The notes beneath the pieces are model-generated. The model was not told where the DNA came from. It did no database searches and saw only the letters and a program-made list of their open reading frames with translations. The translations under genes were made by a program, and so were the position numbers. From an uncultured Eubacteriales bacterium (GTDB lineage: Bacteria > Bacillota > Clostridia > Oscillospirales > Acutalibacteraceae): DNA of 64,000 nucleotides. The stretch lies in the NCBI GenBank assembly GCA_934486705.1, contig CAKSQS010000007.1, forward strand, positions 1 through 64,000, in the 5' to 3' direction. Below, piece after piece: positions 34,724 to 43,743 of the stretch (the stretch's first letter is position 1; each line of letters opens with the position of its first letter).

Positions 34724-37000
34724 CTAATTAACGGCATAGCCCAAAGCGGAAATCAAAGTGCCGTTCACATTAACCGATTTATCGCCGTAATTCACCAAAA
34801 CAACGGTGCCGTCTTCATATTCCGTAGAGTATACATTTTCCTGTATTTCGGTATGTTTTCTTATTTCAAGCCCGCCTATTCTGCCGTACAGCTCCTTATC
34901 ACGCTTATAATTCGCAACCACCGTTTCGTACCAATCCTCTATCTGCACATTAAACAGGTTGCTGTACTCTGTGCCTATAAGTACGGAAGTATCGCCGTAA
35001 ATAAAGGTATATTTCGGTAAACAACCCGTCTCAATTGCTTTAAGCCTTGCGATTTCGGGGTCTTCTGATGAATTGACCGCCTCTGTTGCAAGCTCGGTAT
35101 ACCCATGCAGCACCATTGAATAAAACGGGACGGTTTTATCCGCAATATCAAAGCCGCTTGAGTCGGTCGGTATATCGAAAACGGCGTCGGCATCCGAAAC
35201 GGCATACACATTGCCGCCAGTAACCGCAACATTTTTAACCTTGCTTTTAAAAATATTAAGTGCTTTTTCCGTTAATGTTTGCGTTCTGTATCTGAGCGAC
35301 AGCTCTTTTTTTGAGTAATCGGAGTAAAGTGCCTCGGCAAAGCCTGTATCGGCAATACCTTTAACGCCAAACTTTTCCGCGCTTTTTGAGAGCTTTTCCG
35401 CAGATTTTTCAAAAAGTGAGGGCTTTATCAGGTAACGCGATATTTCCGTATTTACATCGGAGGAGGCATATTTAAACTCAAAAAGCCTTGCGGGGTCTTG
35501 GGTCAATAACTTTGCTGCATCCGATACATGACTGAAACCGTTCCCGTTTTTATAAAGTCCCGTGAGGTCGCAATCAAGATAAAGCCTTATGTTATTCTTA
35601 TCTGCAAAATCAAGAAGCTTTGATAATTTCTTTTTACCGCCTAATTTTTTCTCAGGCGCTACCGAAACGGCAGTCGGAGCTTTTAAGCCGCCCTCATTCC
35701 AACCTTTATAAAGCAATTCAAAGTTTGTTACACCGTCATTTAACAGTAATTTGCAAAGATTATATACCTGACCGTAATCGCTGAGAGGCGTTACGACATC
35801 GCGCTTAACACCGACAATGTTTTTTTCGGTTCTTATTGCGCCGTATATTTCCAAAGCCAAAGCATTTTTACCGCCCTGCTTCCCACTTAACATACCCTTT
35901 TCCTTTAAATAATTCCTATAGCAGCCGGCCATACCGGAATAATCGGCGGTATCCCCCTTTAACGGATAATACCTGACCGTAAAATCCGTACCCGCAAGAC
36001 TGCAACAGCCATATTGCTTAAGCTGTCTTTTAGAACCGTGCTTTTCAATTTCGGTTATGAATACATTGCGGTATTCAATTGACGGATATATCTGATTATA
36101 TCCTGTAGTCACCCCGCTTATTGCGGAATTGATACGCCCCGACGCTTCCCCGCTTGTAACTATACCCAAAAAGCCGAGATTTCCCGTTTTATTGCCGAAT
36201 ACCGGCATTCTTACCTTTTCGGTGATTTCATAGCTCTTGCTGTCGGTTATAAGAATATCCGAGCCGTAAATCGCCTCGGAATATTCGGCACAATTTGTCT
36301 TGCCGTTATTATAGCTTATAAGTGCACCGCTGCCGTCGGGAACGAACATATAACCGCTGTCATTTACGCCTCCCGCCGCGAAAAACGGCAAAAGGGAAAT
36401 ACTTATAATTTTATATTCTTCGCCGTCATGCTCCTCAATCTCATCCGCAATTATCTTCGCCTCAAAGCCGTCTTCAAACAGCGTATATTCAATAGGAATA
36501 ACTATTCCGTGGTTGGGATAGCGATAAATAAACTTAATTCCGTTTTTTGTCAGCTTAAAATCAAGACCCTTTCTTAAAACAGAACCCATATAACTGTCAA
36601 CCGTAAGATCGTTGCCCGATTCCATATCCGTAAATTTCACAACAAGCTGCGAGGAAGACCGCGTAGCCATTACAGCCGATTTGTCTTCTTTTCTGTCCTG
36701 CGGGTTGCTGTACCATATATCGCCGCTTAAATTATCACTTATCGCTATTTCTCCAGTAGGTATATTGGCAAGCAAGGAGTATTTTTTATTGCTTGCCGCA
36801 ATTTTAAAGCCCTCTTCGCCCAAATCGGTATCGGGCAGTTCCATAGAAAATTCCTCCTGCGGCTTACTCTCCTCTGCCGCAAGCCTTTTATCGTTTTGCC
36901 TTATTTTAACAAGTGATATTAAAATTGATAAAACAATAACAAGCGAGACCGCGATTTTAACGGAAACTAATATTTTGCCTTTATGTTTTTTAAGGTTCAC
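34724..37000 (-). CDS. DUF5696-like extracytoplasmic protein, locus B copy
   Basis: 758 residues: N-terminal membrane segment (about 10-30), beta-rich first half (YMFVPDGSGALISYNNGK, IYGSDILITDSK), a barrel-like second half (LLYKGWNEGGLKAPTAVSVA; NIRLYLDCDLTGLY; PFYSMVLHGYTELA) and a C-terminal beta-domain (VYSTEYEDGTVVLVNYGDKS). It aligns along its length with the locus A copy (12405-14660). The glycosidase-like layout suggests it binds or cleaves glycan at the membrane, but I cannot name catalytic residues. It lies 7 bases after the YIP1 gene. Confidence 0.7.
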   Translation of the reverse strand: MNLKKHKGKILVSVKIAVSLVIVLSILISLVKIRQNDKRLAAEESKPQEEFSMELPDTDLGEEGFKIAASNKKYSLLANIPTGEIAISDNLSGDIWYSNPQDRKEDKSAVMATRSSSQLVVKFTDMESGNDLTVDSYMGSVLRKGLDFKLTKNGIKFIYRYPNHGIVIPIEYTLFEDGFEAKIIADEIEEHDGEEYKIISISLLPFFAAGGVNDSGYMFVPDGSGALISYNNGKTNCAEYSEAIYGSDILITDSKSYEITEKVRMPVFGNKTGNLGFLGIVTSGEASGRINSAISGVTTGYNQIYPSIEYRNVFITEIEKHGSKRQLKQYGCCSLAGTDFTVRYYPLKGDTADYSGMAGCYRNYLKEKGMLSGKQGGKNALALEIYGAIRTEKNIVGVKRDVVTPLSDYGQVYNLCKLLLNDGVTNFELLYKGWNEGGLKAPTAVSVAPEKKLGGKKKLSKLLDFADKNNIRLYLDCDLTGLYKNGNGFSHVSDAAKLLTQDPARLFEFKYASSDVNTEISRYLIKPSLFEKSAEKLSKSAEKFGVKGIADTGFAEALYSDYSKKELSLRYRTQTLTEKALNIFKSKVKNVAVTGGNVYAVSDADAVFDIPTDSSGFDIADKTVPFYSMVLHGYTELATEAVNSSEDPEIARLKAIETGCLPKYTFIYGDTSVLIGTEYSNLFNVQIEDWYETVVANYKRDKELYGRIGGLEIRKHTEIQENVYSTEYEDGTVVLVNYGDKSVNVNGTLISALGYAVN

Positions 37001-37007
37001 CGCCCGA

Positions 37008-37643
37008 TCATCTCCTTGTCAGTTCAATCCATATCGTGCTGATAAATATGAAAAGCTGTTGAATAACCATTATAAAAAGAAATGCGATAAATAGTATAAT
37101 AAGTATACCGAGCATAGTTAAAATAACAGAGCCCACTACCTTTTTAGCCGAATACTCATGCACCGCCCGCAGACCCGCAAACGCTATAAAAAAGCTCCAC
37201 AAAAACGACAGGGTCAACGCATACTGTAAAAACGCGCCTTCGTTTAATGATAATATCCCGGTAAAAAATGTTACGGCAACTGTAGTAATTATGTATGGAA
37301 TCAGCGAATACGCAAAAACGGTACAAATATCCTTAAATGTTCCCTTACCGTCAAGTAGGGTGCAAAAGCACCAGTTGGCAACCGCAACAACAAAGAACAG
37401 AACAACGGTTGTAAACAGCAGCATGACGATATTCACGCGGCTCTTATCAAATTTATTGAAATCAAAGTCAGTGGAAAGCTTATAATACGCCTGTGAAAAG
37501 AAAAATGCTATCAAAATTATAATTATGTTTTTAACCGAGCCTTTCCTGTTTAGGCGCATTTCCTGAAACCCGTCGAACGGATGTATGATTATATACCACG
37601 GGTAAGCCCATTTGCTCATAGTATCAAAACCGCTTCTCTTCAC
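37008..37643 (-). CDS. YIP1-family membrane protein (separate gene in locus B)
   Basis: About 211 residues with five predicted membrane helices. After WAYPWYIIIHPFDGFQEMRL come helices typical of YIP1 proteins with CTLLDGKGTFKDICTVFAYS and LIPYIITTVAV, which match the C-terminal part of the locus A fusion (STLADGKGKFGEIIIFTSYA, LIPLIITEVTL). GTG at 37643 is 8 bases from GGGAGG and forms a GTGA overlap with the stop of the NHL/TPR gene, the point at which the locus A protein is fused. Function in bacteria is unknown; a role in transporter assembly is inference. Confidence 0.82.
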   Translation of the reverse strand: MKRSGFDTMSKWAYPWYIIIHPFDGFQEMRLNRKGSVKNIIIILIAFFFSQAYYKLSTDFDFNKFDKSRVNIVMLLFTTVVLFFVVAVANWCFCTLLDGKGTFKDICTVFAYSLIPYIITTVAVTFFTGILSLNEGAFLQYALTLSFLWSFFIAFAGLRAVHEYSAKKVVGSVILTMLGILIILFIAFLFIMVIQQLFIFISTIWIELTRR

Positions 37644-39091
37644 CTGTTTTTCCTCCCGAAGATCTTCTTGCACAAAAACCGAACAAAAGCAATTACCTTA
37701 TCAAAAAATACAAGCGCCGTAAATCCCGCAACTACGGCGAACGCCACTATAACAAAATTGCGGTTTATTTTTTTTTCCCGCCCTGCCTGCTTTGCCTCGG
37801 AATACTCCTCCCTGTTGTTTCCGAGTTTGAACTCTGCTTTGGATTTTTCGTAATTCCCAAGCATATAATCCGCCTTGCCGAGTCCCGAATACAGTAAATT
37901 AAAATTCGGATTTATCTTTATTGCCTCGCCGAGATATTTTTCAGATTCAACATATTTGCCGTCCTTGAAAAGTCTCAATGCCGCAAAAACCTTTTGAGCA
38001 TAATCCGTGGGAGAAAATACGGTTACAGTATCTTTTTCTGAATCCAGTACCGCCAACTCTCCGCGGCCGTTATATGAAACAGCCGTGGGGATTTTAAAAA
38101 GTCCCGCCTGCTCTCCCAAACCGCCGAAAGCGCCGATAAGATTACCGTCGGTATCGTATGTATATATTTTCCCGTTATATCTGTCAAGCGCAGAGAAAAA
38201 ACCATCGGAGTCTACAGCTATATCGAAAAGCTCAACCTTATCGTTATCGGAAATGTCTGCAAATTCGTTCTGCGTCAAGACATTATTACCCAAAGCATTT
38301 AGCTTCCCGATCTCGCTTATAAGGTATTTGTTTCTTGTTGAAACGCTGTAAACAAAGCGATCCGAGCCCCAAAAAAGATTGTTTATCGCAATAGGCTGAA
38401 AGCTGTAGCCACTTTCCCCTCCGCTTAAAATTCTTTTCCAAAGCCGCTCAATTTTTATAAGCGCCGTTTCTTTCACCTTATTTGTGCCGTAAAAGCCCAT
38501 AAAGGAATTATCAGCAGATGTCATAACGGCGCCCGTATTTATGTTCTTTGAAATAATATACCTGTTGCCGTTGTTATCGACTATTATTTTTGACGGTTTA
38601 TACTCAGTTGCTTCATCAAGCAATGCCGATTTCGGCTTCTGCAATACCTCATTTACCTTACCGTTAAGGTCAGATACAATTATTCGGTTGTTATTGGTAT
38701 CGGCTATAAAAAGCTCTCCCGTGCCGTCTCTGAAAAAAAGCCCCTCCGCTCCGCCGGCTATGGTTAAAATTTCACCGTTATAATCGAACTCTTTAAGCTC
38801 TTTTACATATTTATAATCACTGTCAAAAATCAGTATTCTTGAATTTCCGGAATCAAGTAAATACAGTCTGTTTTCGGCGTCGATAAACATATCCTGAGCT
38901 TCTGTAAAGCTGCCGCATTCGAGCAGTGAGCCGTATATCACCTTTTTAACTGCATATATATCGGGCGACGCCGTTTCTTCTTTTTCGGTCGTATAATTAT
39001 AGGAACGGTACGGCGCGGCGGAAACCGCCGATGTGCAGGAAAGCACCAAAACCGCCGAAGCTGCCGCGCAGCATAATTTTTTAATCAACAT
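37640..39091 (-). CDS. NHL beta-propeller / TPR membrane protein, locus B
   Basis: About 483 residues: signal peptide (ending TSAVSAAP), NHL propeller (about 45-330) with FTEAQDMFIDAENRLYLLDS then GNSRILIF and FKIPTAVSYNGRGELAVLDS, a TPR-like region (about 335-420; LRLFKDGKYVESEKYLGEAI) and a C-terminal transmembrane helix followed by a basic tail (KKIFGRKNR). It corresponds to residues 1 to about 500 of the locus A fusion. The longer reading frame to 39343 overlaps the upstream permease and lacks a signal peptide, so the ATG at 39091 (8 bases after the permease stop) is chosen. Confidence 0.82.
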   Translation of the reverse strand: MLIKKLCCAAASAVLVLSCTSAVSAAPYRSYNYTTEKEETASPDIYAVKKVIYGSLLECGSFTEAQDMFIDAENRLYLLDSGNSRILIFDSDYKYVKELKEFDYNGEILTIAGGAEGLFFRDGTGELFIADTNNNRIIVSDLNGKVNEVLQKPKSALLDEATEYKPSKIIVDNNGNRYIISKNINTGAVMTSADNSFMGFYGTNKVKETALIKIERLWKRILSGGESGYSFQPIAINNLFWGSDRFVYSVSTRNKYLISEIGKLNALGNNVLTQNEFADISDNDKVELFDIAVDSDGFFSALDRYNGKIYTYDTDGNLIGAFGGLGEQAGLFKIPTAVSYNGRGELAVLDSEKDTVTVFSPTDYAQKVFAALRLFKDGKYVESEKYLGEAIKINPNFNLLYSGLGKADYMLGNYEKSKAEFKLGNNREEYSEAKQAGREKKINRNFVIVAFAVVAGFTALVFFDKVIAFVRFLCKKIFGRKNR

Positions 39092-39099
39092 AAGCAATC

Positions 39100-39957
39100 T
39101 TAATCCTTTATACCCGAGTGTGCCATTGTTTGCATCATACGGCTTTGTGTGAAAATAAAAGCCAGAACAGGAGGTATAAGCATTAGCATAGAAGATGCCG
39201 CCGCAACGCCCTGCATGGAAATTCCGCTTGTGCCAAGCTGCGTTAAAACCGTAGGCAGCAGCTTTAATTCCTCTTTGAACACAAGACCGTCGGATTGCAT
39301 GGACCATGTGCTTTGAAACATAAGGACGGCAACAGTCATCCATGCCGACTTAATATTCGGAATTATAAGACTGAAAAAAATTCTCAGCTCGCCCGCACCG
39401 TCTATCCTTGCCGCTTCTAAAAGAACATCCGGTATCTGCCCCATAAATTGTTTGAGCAAAAACATATAAAGAGGAACCGCAACCGCCGGGAGAATAAACA
39501 CCCATATCGTATCCACAAGATTTAAAAGCGACTTTACAATATATGTAGGCAGATCCGCAACACCGCCTGTAAAAAGGAGCGTAATCATTATAAGCGACCA
39601 AAAAAATCTTTTCCCCACAAAGTCATGCTTTGCAAACGCATATGCCGCCATTGCCCCGAAAATAACACTTATAACGGTTGAAACAACACTTACAAACACG
39701 CTGTTGAAAATATATCGTCCGAACGGAACCCAAAGATTTGAAAGCTGTAACGACAGGTTGCCGAAGTTTATAAGCGTGGGATTTACGACATACAGCTTAG
39801 GCGGGAACAAAAATATTTCCTCAGGCGGCTTGAAAGCGTTTACAATACTGTACCACATAGGAATAAACATAAAGGCGCCAACTAAGGCAAGAATCAATCC
39901 GACCGCAATATTGCCGCCGATCGAACGGTTCGGCCTTTTTTGTCTTATCCTCTTCAT
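39100..39957 (-). CDS. Sugar ABC transporter permease (LplC/MalG type), locus B
   Basis: 285 residues, EAA loop LEAARIDGAGELRIFFSL, then IIPN. N-terminus RPNRSIGGNIAVGLILALVG and C-terminus MQTMAHSGIKD are near copies of the locus A permease at 16777. Pairs with 39989 and probably serves the giant binding protein at 40905. Confidence 0.92.
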   Translation of the reverse strand: MKRIRQKRPNRSIGGNIAVGLILALVGAFMFIPMWYSIVNAFKPPEEIFLFPPKLYVVNPTLINFGNLSLQLSNLWVPFGRYIFNSVFVSVVSTVISVIFGAMAAYAFAKHDFVGKRFFWSLIMITLLFTGGVADLPTYIVKSLLNLVDTIWVFILPAVAVPLYMFLLKQFMGQIPDVLLEAARIDGAGELRIFFSLIIPNIKSAWMTVAVLMFQSTWSMQSDGLVFKEELKLLPTVLTQLGTSGISMQGVAAASSMLMLIPPVLAFIFTQSRMMQTMAHSGIKD

Positions 39958-39988
39958 ATAATTATCAATTCCTTTCGGGAGATAAAGC

Positions 39989-40891
39989 TCAGTCCGATTT
40001 TAACACCTTATTTATCACACGGTTAACGCCGAGCATAATAAGAAGTAAAATCGTTGACATAGCGCTTGCATAACCCATTTCAAAACGGGTGTTGCTGTAG
40101 TCCGCAATATGGGCAATAATCGTATGTGTGGCATAATCGGTTGACGGATTTCCGGTTAAGGCTATCTGAACCGCGCCCACGCCGAACGAAGCGGATATTT
40201 GCTGCACAGCTGCAAACAAAAGCTGCGGTTTCATTGAGGGCAACGTAATATAAAGTACCTCCTGAATACGGTTTTTAACACCATCAATAGCGGCAGCCTC
40301 ATAAAGAGTTGTATCAACATTTTTAAGCCCTGCTATATGTGCCAGAAAGCTTGTGCCGAGCGATAGCCATAGCTGCACCGCAATAGTGGCGGCAAGCATA
40401 TAATCGGTATCCGTAAGCCACTGTATCGGCTCATTTATAAGTCCGAGGCGCATCATAAATCCGTTCACAAGACCGTAGCGGTCTCCGCTTAATATCCACG
40501 CCCAAATAACAAAGGTCTGCCCGCTGATAGACGGCGCGTAAAGTACTACCGTCATAACCGCGCTGAGCTTTTGCGGCAGCTCGTTTATAAGCCACGCAAA
40601 GGCAAAGCAGAGTATGTAGGAAAGCGGACCGGTAATAAGCGCTAAAAGAAGTGTGTTTTTAGCAGCCGTAAGGAAAACCGTATCGGACATAAAAAGTCGT
40701 TTATAATTATCAAACCCCACCCAATGCGGAATTTGGAGCATATTAAAATCCGTAAAGCTGAGTATAATAGCCGCAAAAACAGGCACTACAATAAATATTA
40801 TAAATGCTATCATAAAAGGCGCAATCAGCATATAAGAAACCGTTGATTTTTTCAACTGATACCGAAGACCGTATTCACTTTTTATCCTCAT
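39989..40891 (-). CDS. Sugar ABC transporter permease (LplB/MalF type), locus B
   Basis: About 300 residues, EAA loop YEAAAIDGVKNRIQEVLYI, then TLPSM. It begins MRIKSEYGLRYQLKKSTVSY, close to the locus A permease at 17664. GGTGG lies 6 bases before the ATG at 40891; an ATG at 40897 is possible. It starts about 14 bases after the giant binding protein gene. Confidence 0.92.
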   Translation of the reverse strand: MRIKSEYGLRYQLKKSTVSYMLIAPFMIAFIIFIVVPVFAAIILSFTDFNMLQIPHWVGFDNYKRLFMSDTVFLTAAKNTLLLALITGPLSYILCFAFAWLINELPQKLSAVMTVVLYAPSISGQTFVIWAWILSGDRYGLVNGFMMRLGLINEPIQWLTDTDYMLAATIAVQLWLSLGTSFLAHIAGLKNVDTTLYEAAAIDGVKNRIQEVLYITLPSMKPQLLFAAVQQISASFGVGAVQIALTGNPSTDYATHTIIAHIADYSNTRFEMGYASAMSTILLLIMLGVNRVINKVLKSD

Positions 40892-40904
40892 TTTCATCCA
40901 CCGC

Positions 40905-43721
40905 TTATTTATTGTTTGTGTCAAATTCTTTTTGCTTTCTTGCAAGCTCCTCGGTTATCTGTGCCGACCATTTATTAAGCATTTCACGCGGGTTTTTCCC
41001 GTGGTTTACTACCGCTCTGTACGCGTTGTTGTAGCACCTTTCAACATAATATGTGCCCGGTAATATAGGAAGAGTTTCTAACCTCGATATTTGAGTCTTC
41101 AAAATGCTGCGTTCGCCCTGCGTCCACGGCAACTCATCCATTGTAATCATATTCGCCGTATTGTACCGCGCGGAAACCCCCATTACGGATTCCAGTTTTA
41201 AGGCATATGCCGTCTGAATAGAGCTGTCCGCCCACCATTTAAGAAAATTCCATGCTTTTTCTGCGTGCTTTGTGTTCTTAAACATTATTGAAGCCGTAAG
41301 AGGAGTAGCTACGCCGGTGTTATTTATGCTGCCGTTTTCCGTTGTTTTTCCCGGCAGTGTATACATCGCCCAGAGTCCCTTAATTTCAGGTGCAGAGTAG
41401 CTTACAGAATTATACATTGAATAGGGCGCTATACCTATGGGAATTTCGCCTGTGCGAAACCTTGTTAAAAAGTCATAGGTCAGCGGAAAACCGTAATCGG
41501 TAAACATACTTGTTAAGAATTTAAAAGCTTCCACATCCGCATTATCATTAAAGCAAACATCAGTCAAGTCGTCATTATAGTATTTCCCGCCAAATTGGAA
41601 CACCAAATCCGCAAAAGTGACCCCCATGCCTACATGCATATTTTTTCTCTGCAATACAGGCGCAAGATCTAAAAGCTCATCCCATGTTTTCGGCACATTC
41701 AAGCCCATTTGCGCAAAAATATCATTCCTTACAAACAGCATTTGAAACGATTCTGTAGAGGGTATGCCGTAAACACCACCGTTGATTGTATACGGAACAA
41801 AGCTGCCCTTTCTGTACTGCTCCTCTGTTTCTTTAAAGCCATCAAGCACTGAAATATCCGTAAGTGCGCCTCTGAGGGCAAAATTCACCGGTACGCCTGC
41901 CTCAACATTAAGCGCGACATCCGGGTTATTACCCGCAAGCGCCGCCTGCTGCAGACTGCCTGATACCAGCTCCACTGAAACGGGTATACCCGTTTCAGCC
42001 GTAAACCTTTCTCTTGCTAATGCTCTTATGATTTCAAGCTGTTCCTGACCGCCCGAAACCCAAATTCTGAGTTCTTCCTTATCGTCCGCGGAATATCGCT
42101 CCGAAAAGGAGGTTAAAAACAAACGGATATTCCCCAATAGCTTTTCAAAAAAGGAAGGATTGCATTTTGGCATTTCGTCCCCCGCAGAAACAACGGCTAT
42201 ATAATCTAAATCAAGCCCCTGCTTGCCGAGCGTTTCGATTTTAGAGCTCAGTGTTGTAATATTTGTGCTGAATGCCGATATTCGGTTGTTATTTGTAAGG
42301 CTGTCAATGTTTTCGGAATAGCTTTCAAGCTGATATGCTATATCCTCCAAAACCGCCGTTTCCGAACCCTTGGCTTTTGTTTTTTCGGAAAGTCGGGTAA
42401 CCTCAGCGAAGAGCTTTTCGGATATTCCGGTAAATCTTTCCGAAATATCGGGAATAACCTCATCCAAATAATAGTCGCGATTAGTATCGGGATCGCTGCC
42501 GGTTATTTCTATAATGTCAAGATAAAGTGCGTTCATTTTATTAACGCAGTCTTCCATAACGTTAAGCGTTTTCGCAAAATTGCCCAAAACATTTTTTAAG
42601 GTAAGAATATGCTTTCCGCCCGTCAGATAAATAGCATATGGCTTATCGTCACCCAAAACTTTCATAGCCCATTGTGTTGTATAATTAAAGTGTACCGCTT
42701 CCAGCTCTTTAAACGGTATTTCACCGTCTATTAAAATGTCCCTTGAAGAATAAAGCCCGTTAAGAAAGTTCTGTCTGTACTTAAAGCCTAAATTATAATA
42801 TCCGTCTTCCTCAACCTCAATTTCCCATGAAACCCAATCACCCGGATTTATCCAGCGGGATCCGTCAAGCACATTTATGCGAGAGCAACGGTAATCAAAG
42901 GGCTCTAAAAAAATACTTGATCTTTCGGCGGTGGACGTAATTGCAGATGAGGATTTTTCAAGCAAGCTCTCAGCCTGAAATTTTTGGCTAAAGCCCTTGG
43001 ATGCCCGACCCACGCCGACTGCATTTTCCTTATATTCTTCATAGGAAACCGCTGTCTTTTCTTTTGGTACAAATGATACATCGCTTATAAGAAACGAAGC
43101 CTCAACTACCGAAATAGTCAATACATTTGTGCCGCTGTGCAAATAAAAGAGATAATTCCCGTTTATACCCGAGGTATCCGATGGTCTATCTGTTATCCAA
43201 CGCGCTTTAATTTCAGTGTTCGGGCTTATATCGTGACCGTCTTCATCCGTCTTTATATCCGTATCGGAAAAGGTTCTTGAAAGTCTGCAATAACCCGCCT
43301 CGGTAAACGGCAGCTCGCCGTTTATCATTAACGAAATTTCTATTTCCGATAAGGAACTGCCAAGCGGGAAATATGTAAGCTCCAACTCGTACAAACCCTC
43401 GCTTTCTGCAACAACGGGTATTTGTAAGGTGTTTGCCGATTCCCCAAAAATCAAACCAAATTCTGAGTTTTCCCGATTCCTATAAGTATATTCTCCCGTT
43501 CCTGCTGCCGCTGAAAGATCGGCTTTTGCAGATTTTTCCGCCGACGTCTTATCGGAATAATTTGATAAATACTCACTGTATGAGGTGCGGTTGCTATATA
43601 TAACGGCACTGTCGGTATTTGCGGTTTCAGCCGATAATGCAATATTAAAGTACGATAATACCGCAGATAAGCATACTATCACACTAAGATACCGAAAAAC
43701 TTTTTTGCTTGGTGCCATCAT
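40905..43721 (-). CDS. Giant CBM-bearing ABC substrate-binding protein, locus B
   Basis: 938 residues with the architecture of 18575-21427: signal peptide (ending IALSAETA, no lipobox), beta-domain (about 35-225), a galactose-binding/CBM6-35-like domain (about 240-385; FQAESLLEKSS, INPGDWVSWEIEVEEDGYYN, GGKHILTLKN), helical spacer (about 390-525), and SBP domain (about 545-930; AALAGNNPDVALNVEAGVPV, SFQMLFVRNDIFAQMGLN, FLTRFRTGEIPIGIAPYSMY). The conserved GNNPDVA and RFRTGE-PI motifs mark both proteins as one family. The CBM suggests direct binding of a long glycan before transfer to the SBP lobe. It is 22 bases from the upstream glycosidase-like gene. Confidence 0.88.
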   Translation of the reverse strand: MMAPSKKVFRYLSVIVCLSAVLSYFNIALSAETANTDSAVIYSNRTSYSEYLSNYSDKTSAEKSAKADLSAAAGTGEYTYRNRENSEFGLIFGESANTLQIPVVAESEGLYELELTYFPLGSSLSEIEISLMINGELPFTEAGYCRLSRTFSDTDIKTDEDGHDISPNTEIKARWITDRPSDTSGINGNYLFYLHSGTNVLTISVVEASFLISDVSFVPKEKTAVSYEEYKENAVGVGRASKGFSQKFQAESLLEKSSSAITSTAERSSIFLEPFDYRCSRINVLDGSRWINPGDWVSWEIEVEEDGYYNLGFKYRQNFLNGLYSSRDILIDGEIPFKELEAVHFNYTTQWAMKVLGDDKPYAIYLTGGKHILTLKNVLGNFAKTLNVMEDCVNKMNALYLDIIEITGSDPDTNRDYYLDEVIPDISERFTGISEKLFAEVTRLSEKTKAKGSETAVLEDIAYQLESYSENIDSLTNNNRISAFSTNITTLSSKIETLGKQGLDLDYIAVVSAGDEMPKCNPSFFEKLLGNIRLFLTSFSERYSADDKEELRIWVSGGQEQLEIIRALARERFTAETGIPVSVELVSGSLQQAALAGNNPDVALNVEAGVPVNFALRGALTDISVLDGFKETEEQYRKGSFVPYTINGGVYGIPSTESFQMLFVRNDIFAQMGLNVPKTWDELLDLAPVLQRKNMHVGMGVTFADLVFQFGGKYYNDDLTDVCFNDNADVEAFKFLTSMFTDYGFPLTYDFLTRFRTGEIPIGIAPYSMYNSVSYSAPEIKGLWAMYTLPGKTTENGSINNTGVATPLTASIMFKNTKHAEKAWNFLKWWADSSIQTAYALKLESVMGVSARYNTANMITMDELPWTQGERSILKTQISRLETLPILPGTYYVERCYNNAYRAVVNHGKNPREMLNKWSAQITEELARKQKEFDTNNK

Positions 43722-43743
43722 ATTCTACTCCCGTATATTATTT

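Noticed and set aside
39092..39343. 84-codon N-terminal extension of the NHL/TPR protein in locus B
   Set aside because: It overlaps the permease at 39100 and would bury the signal peptide.
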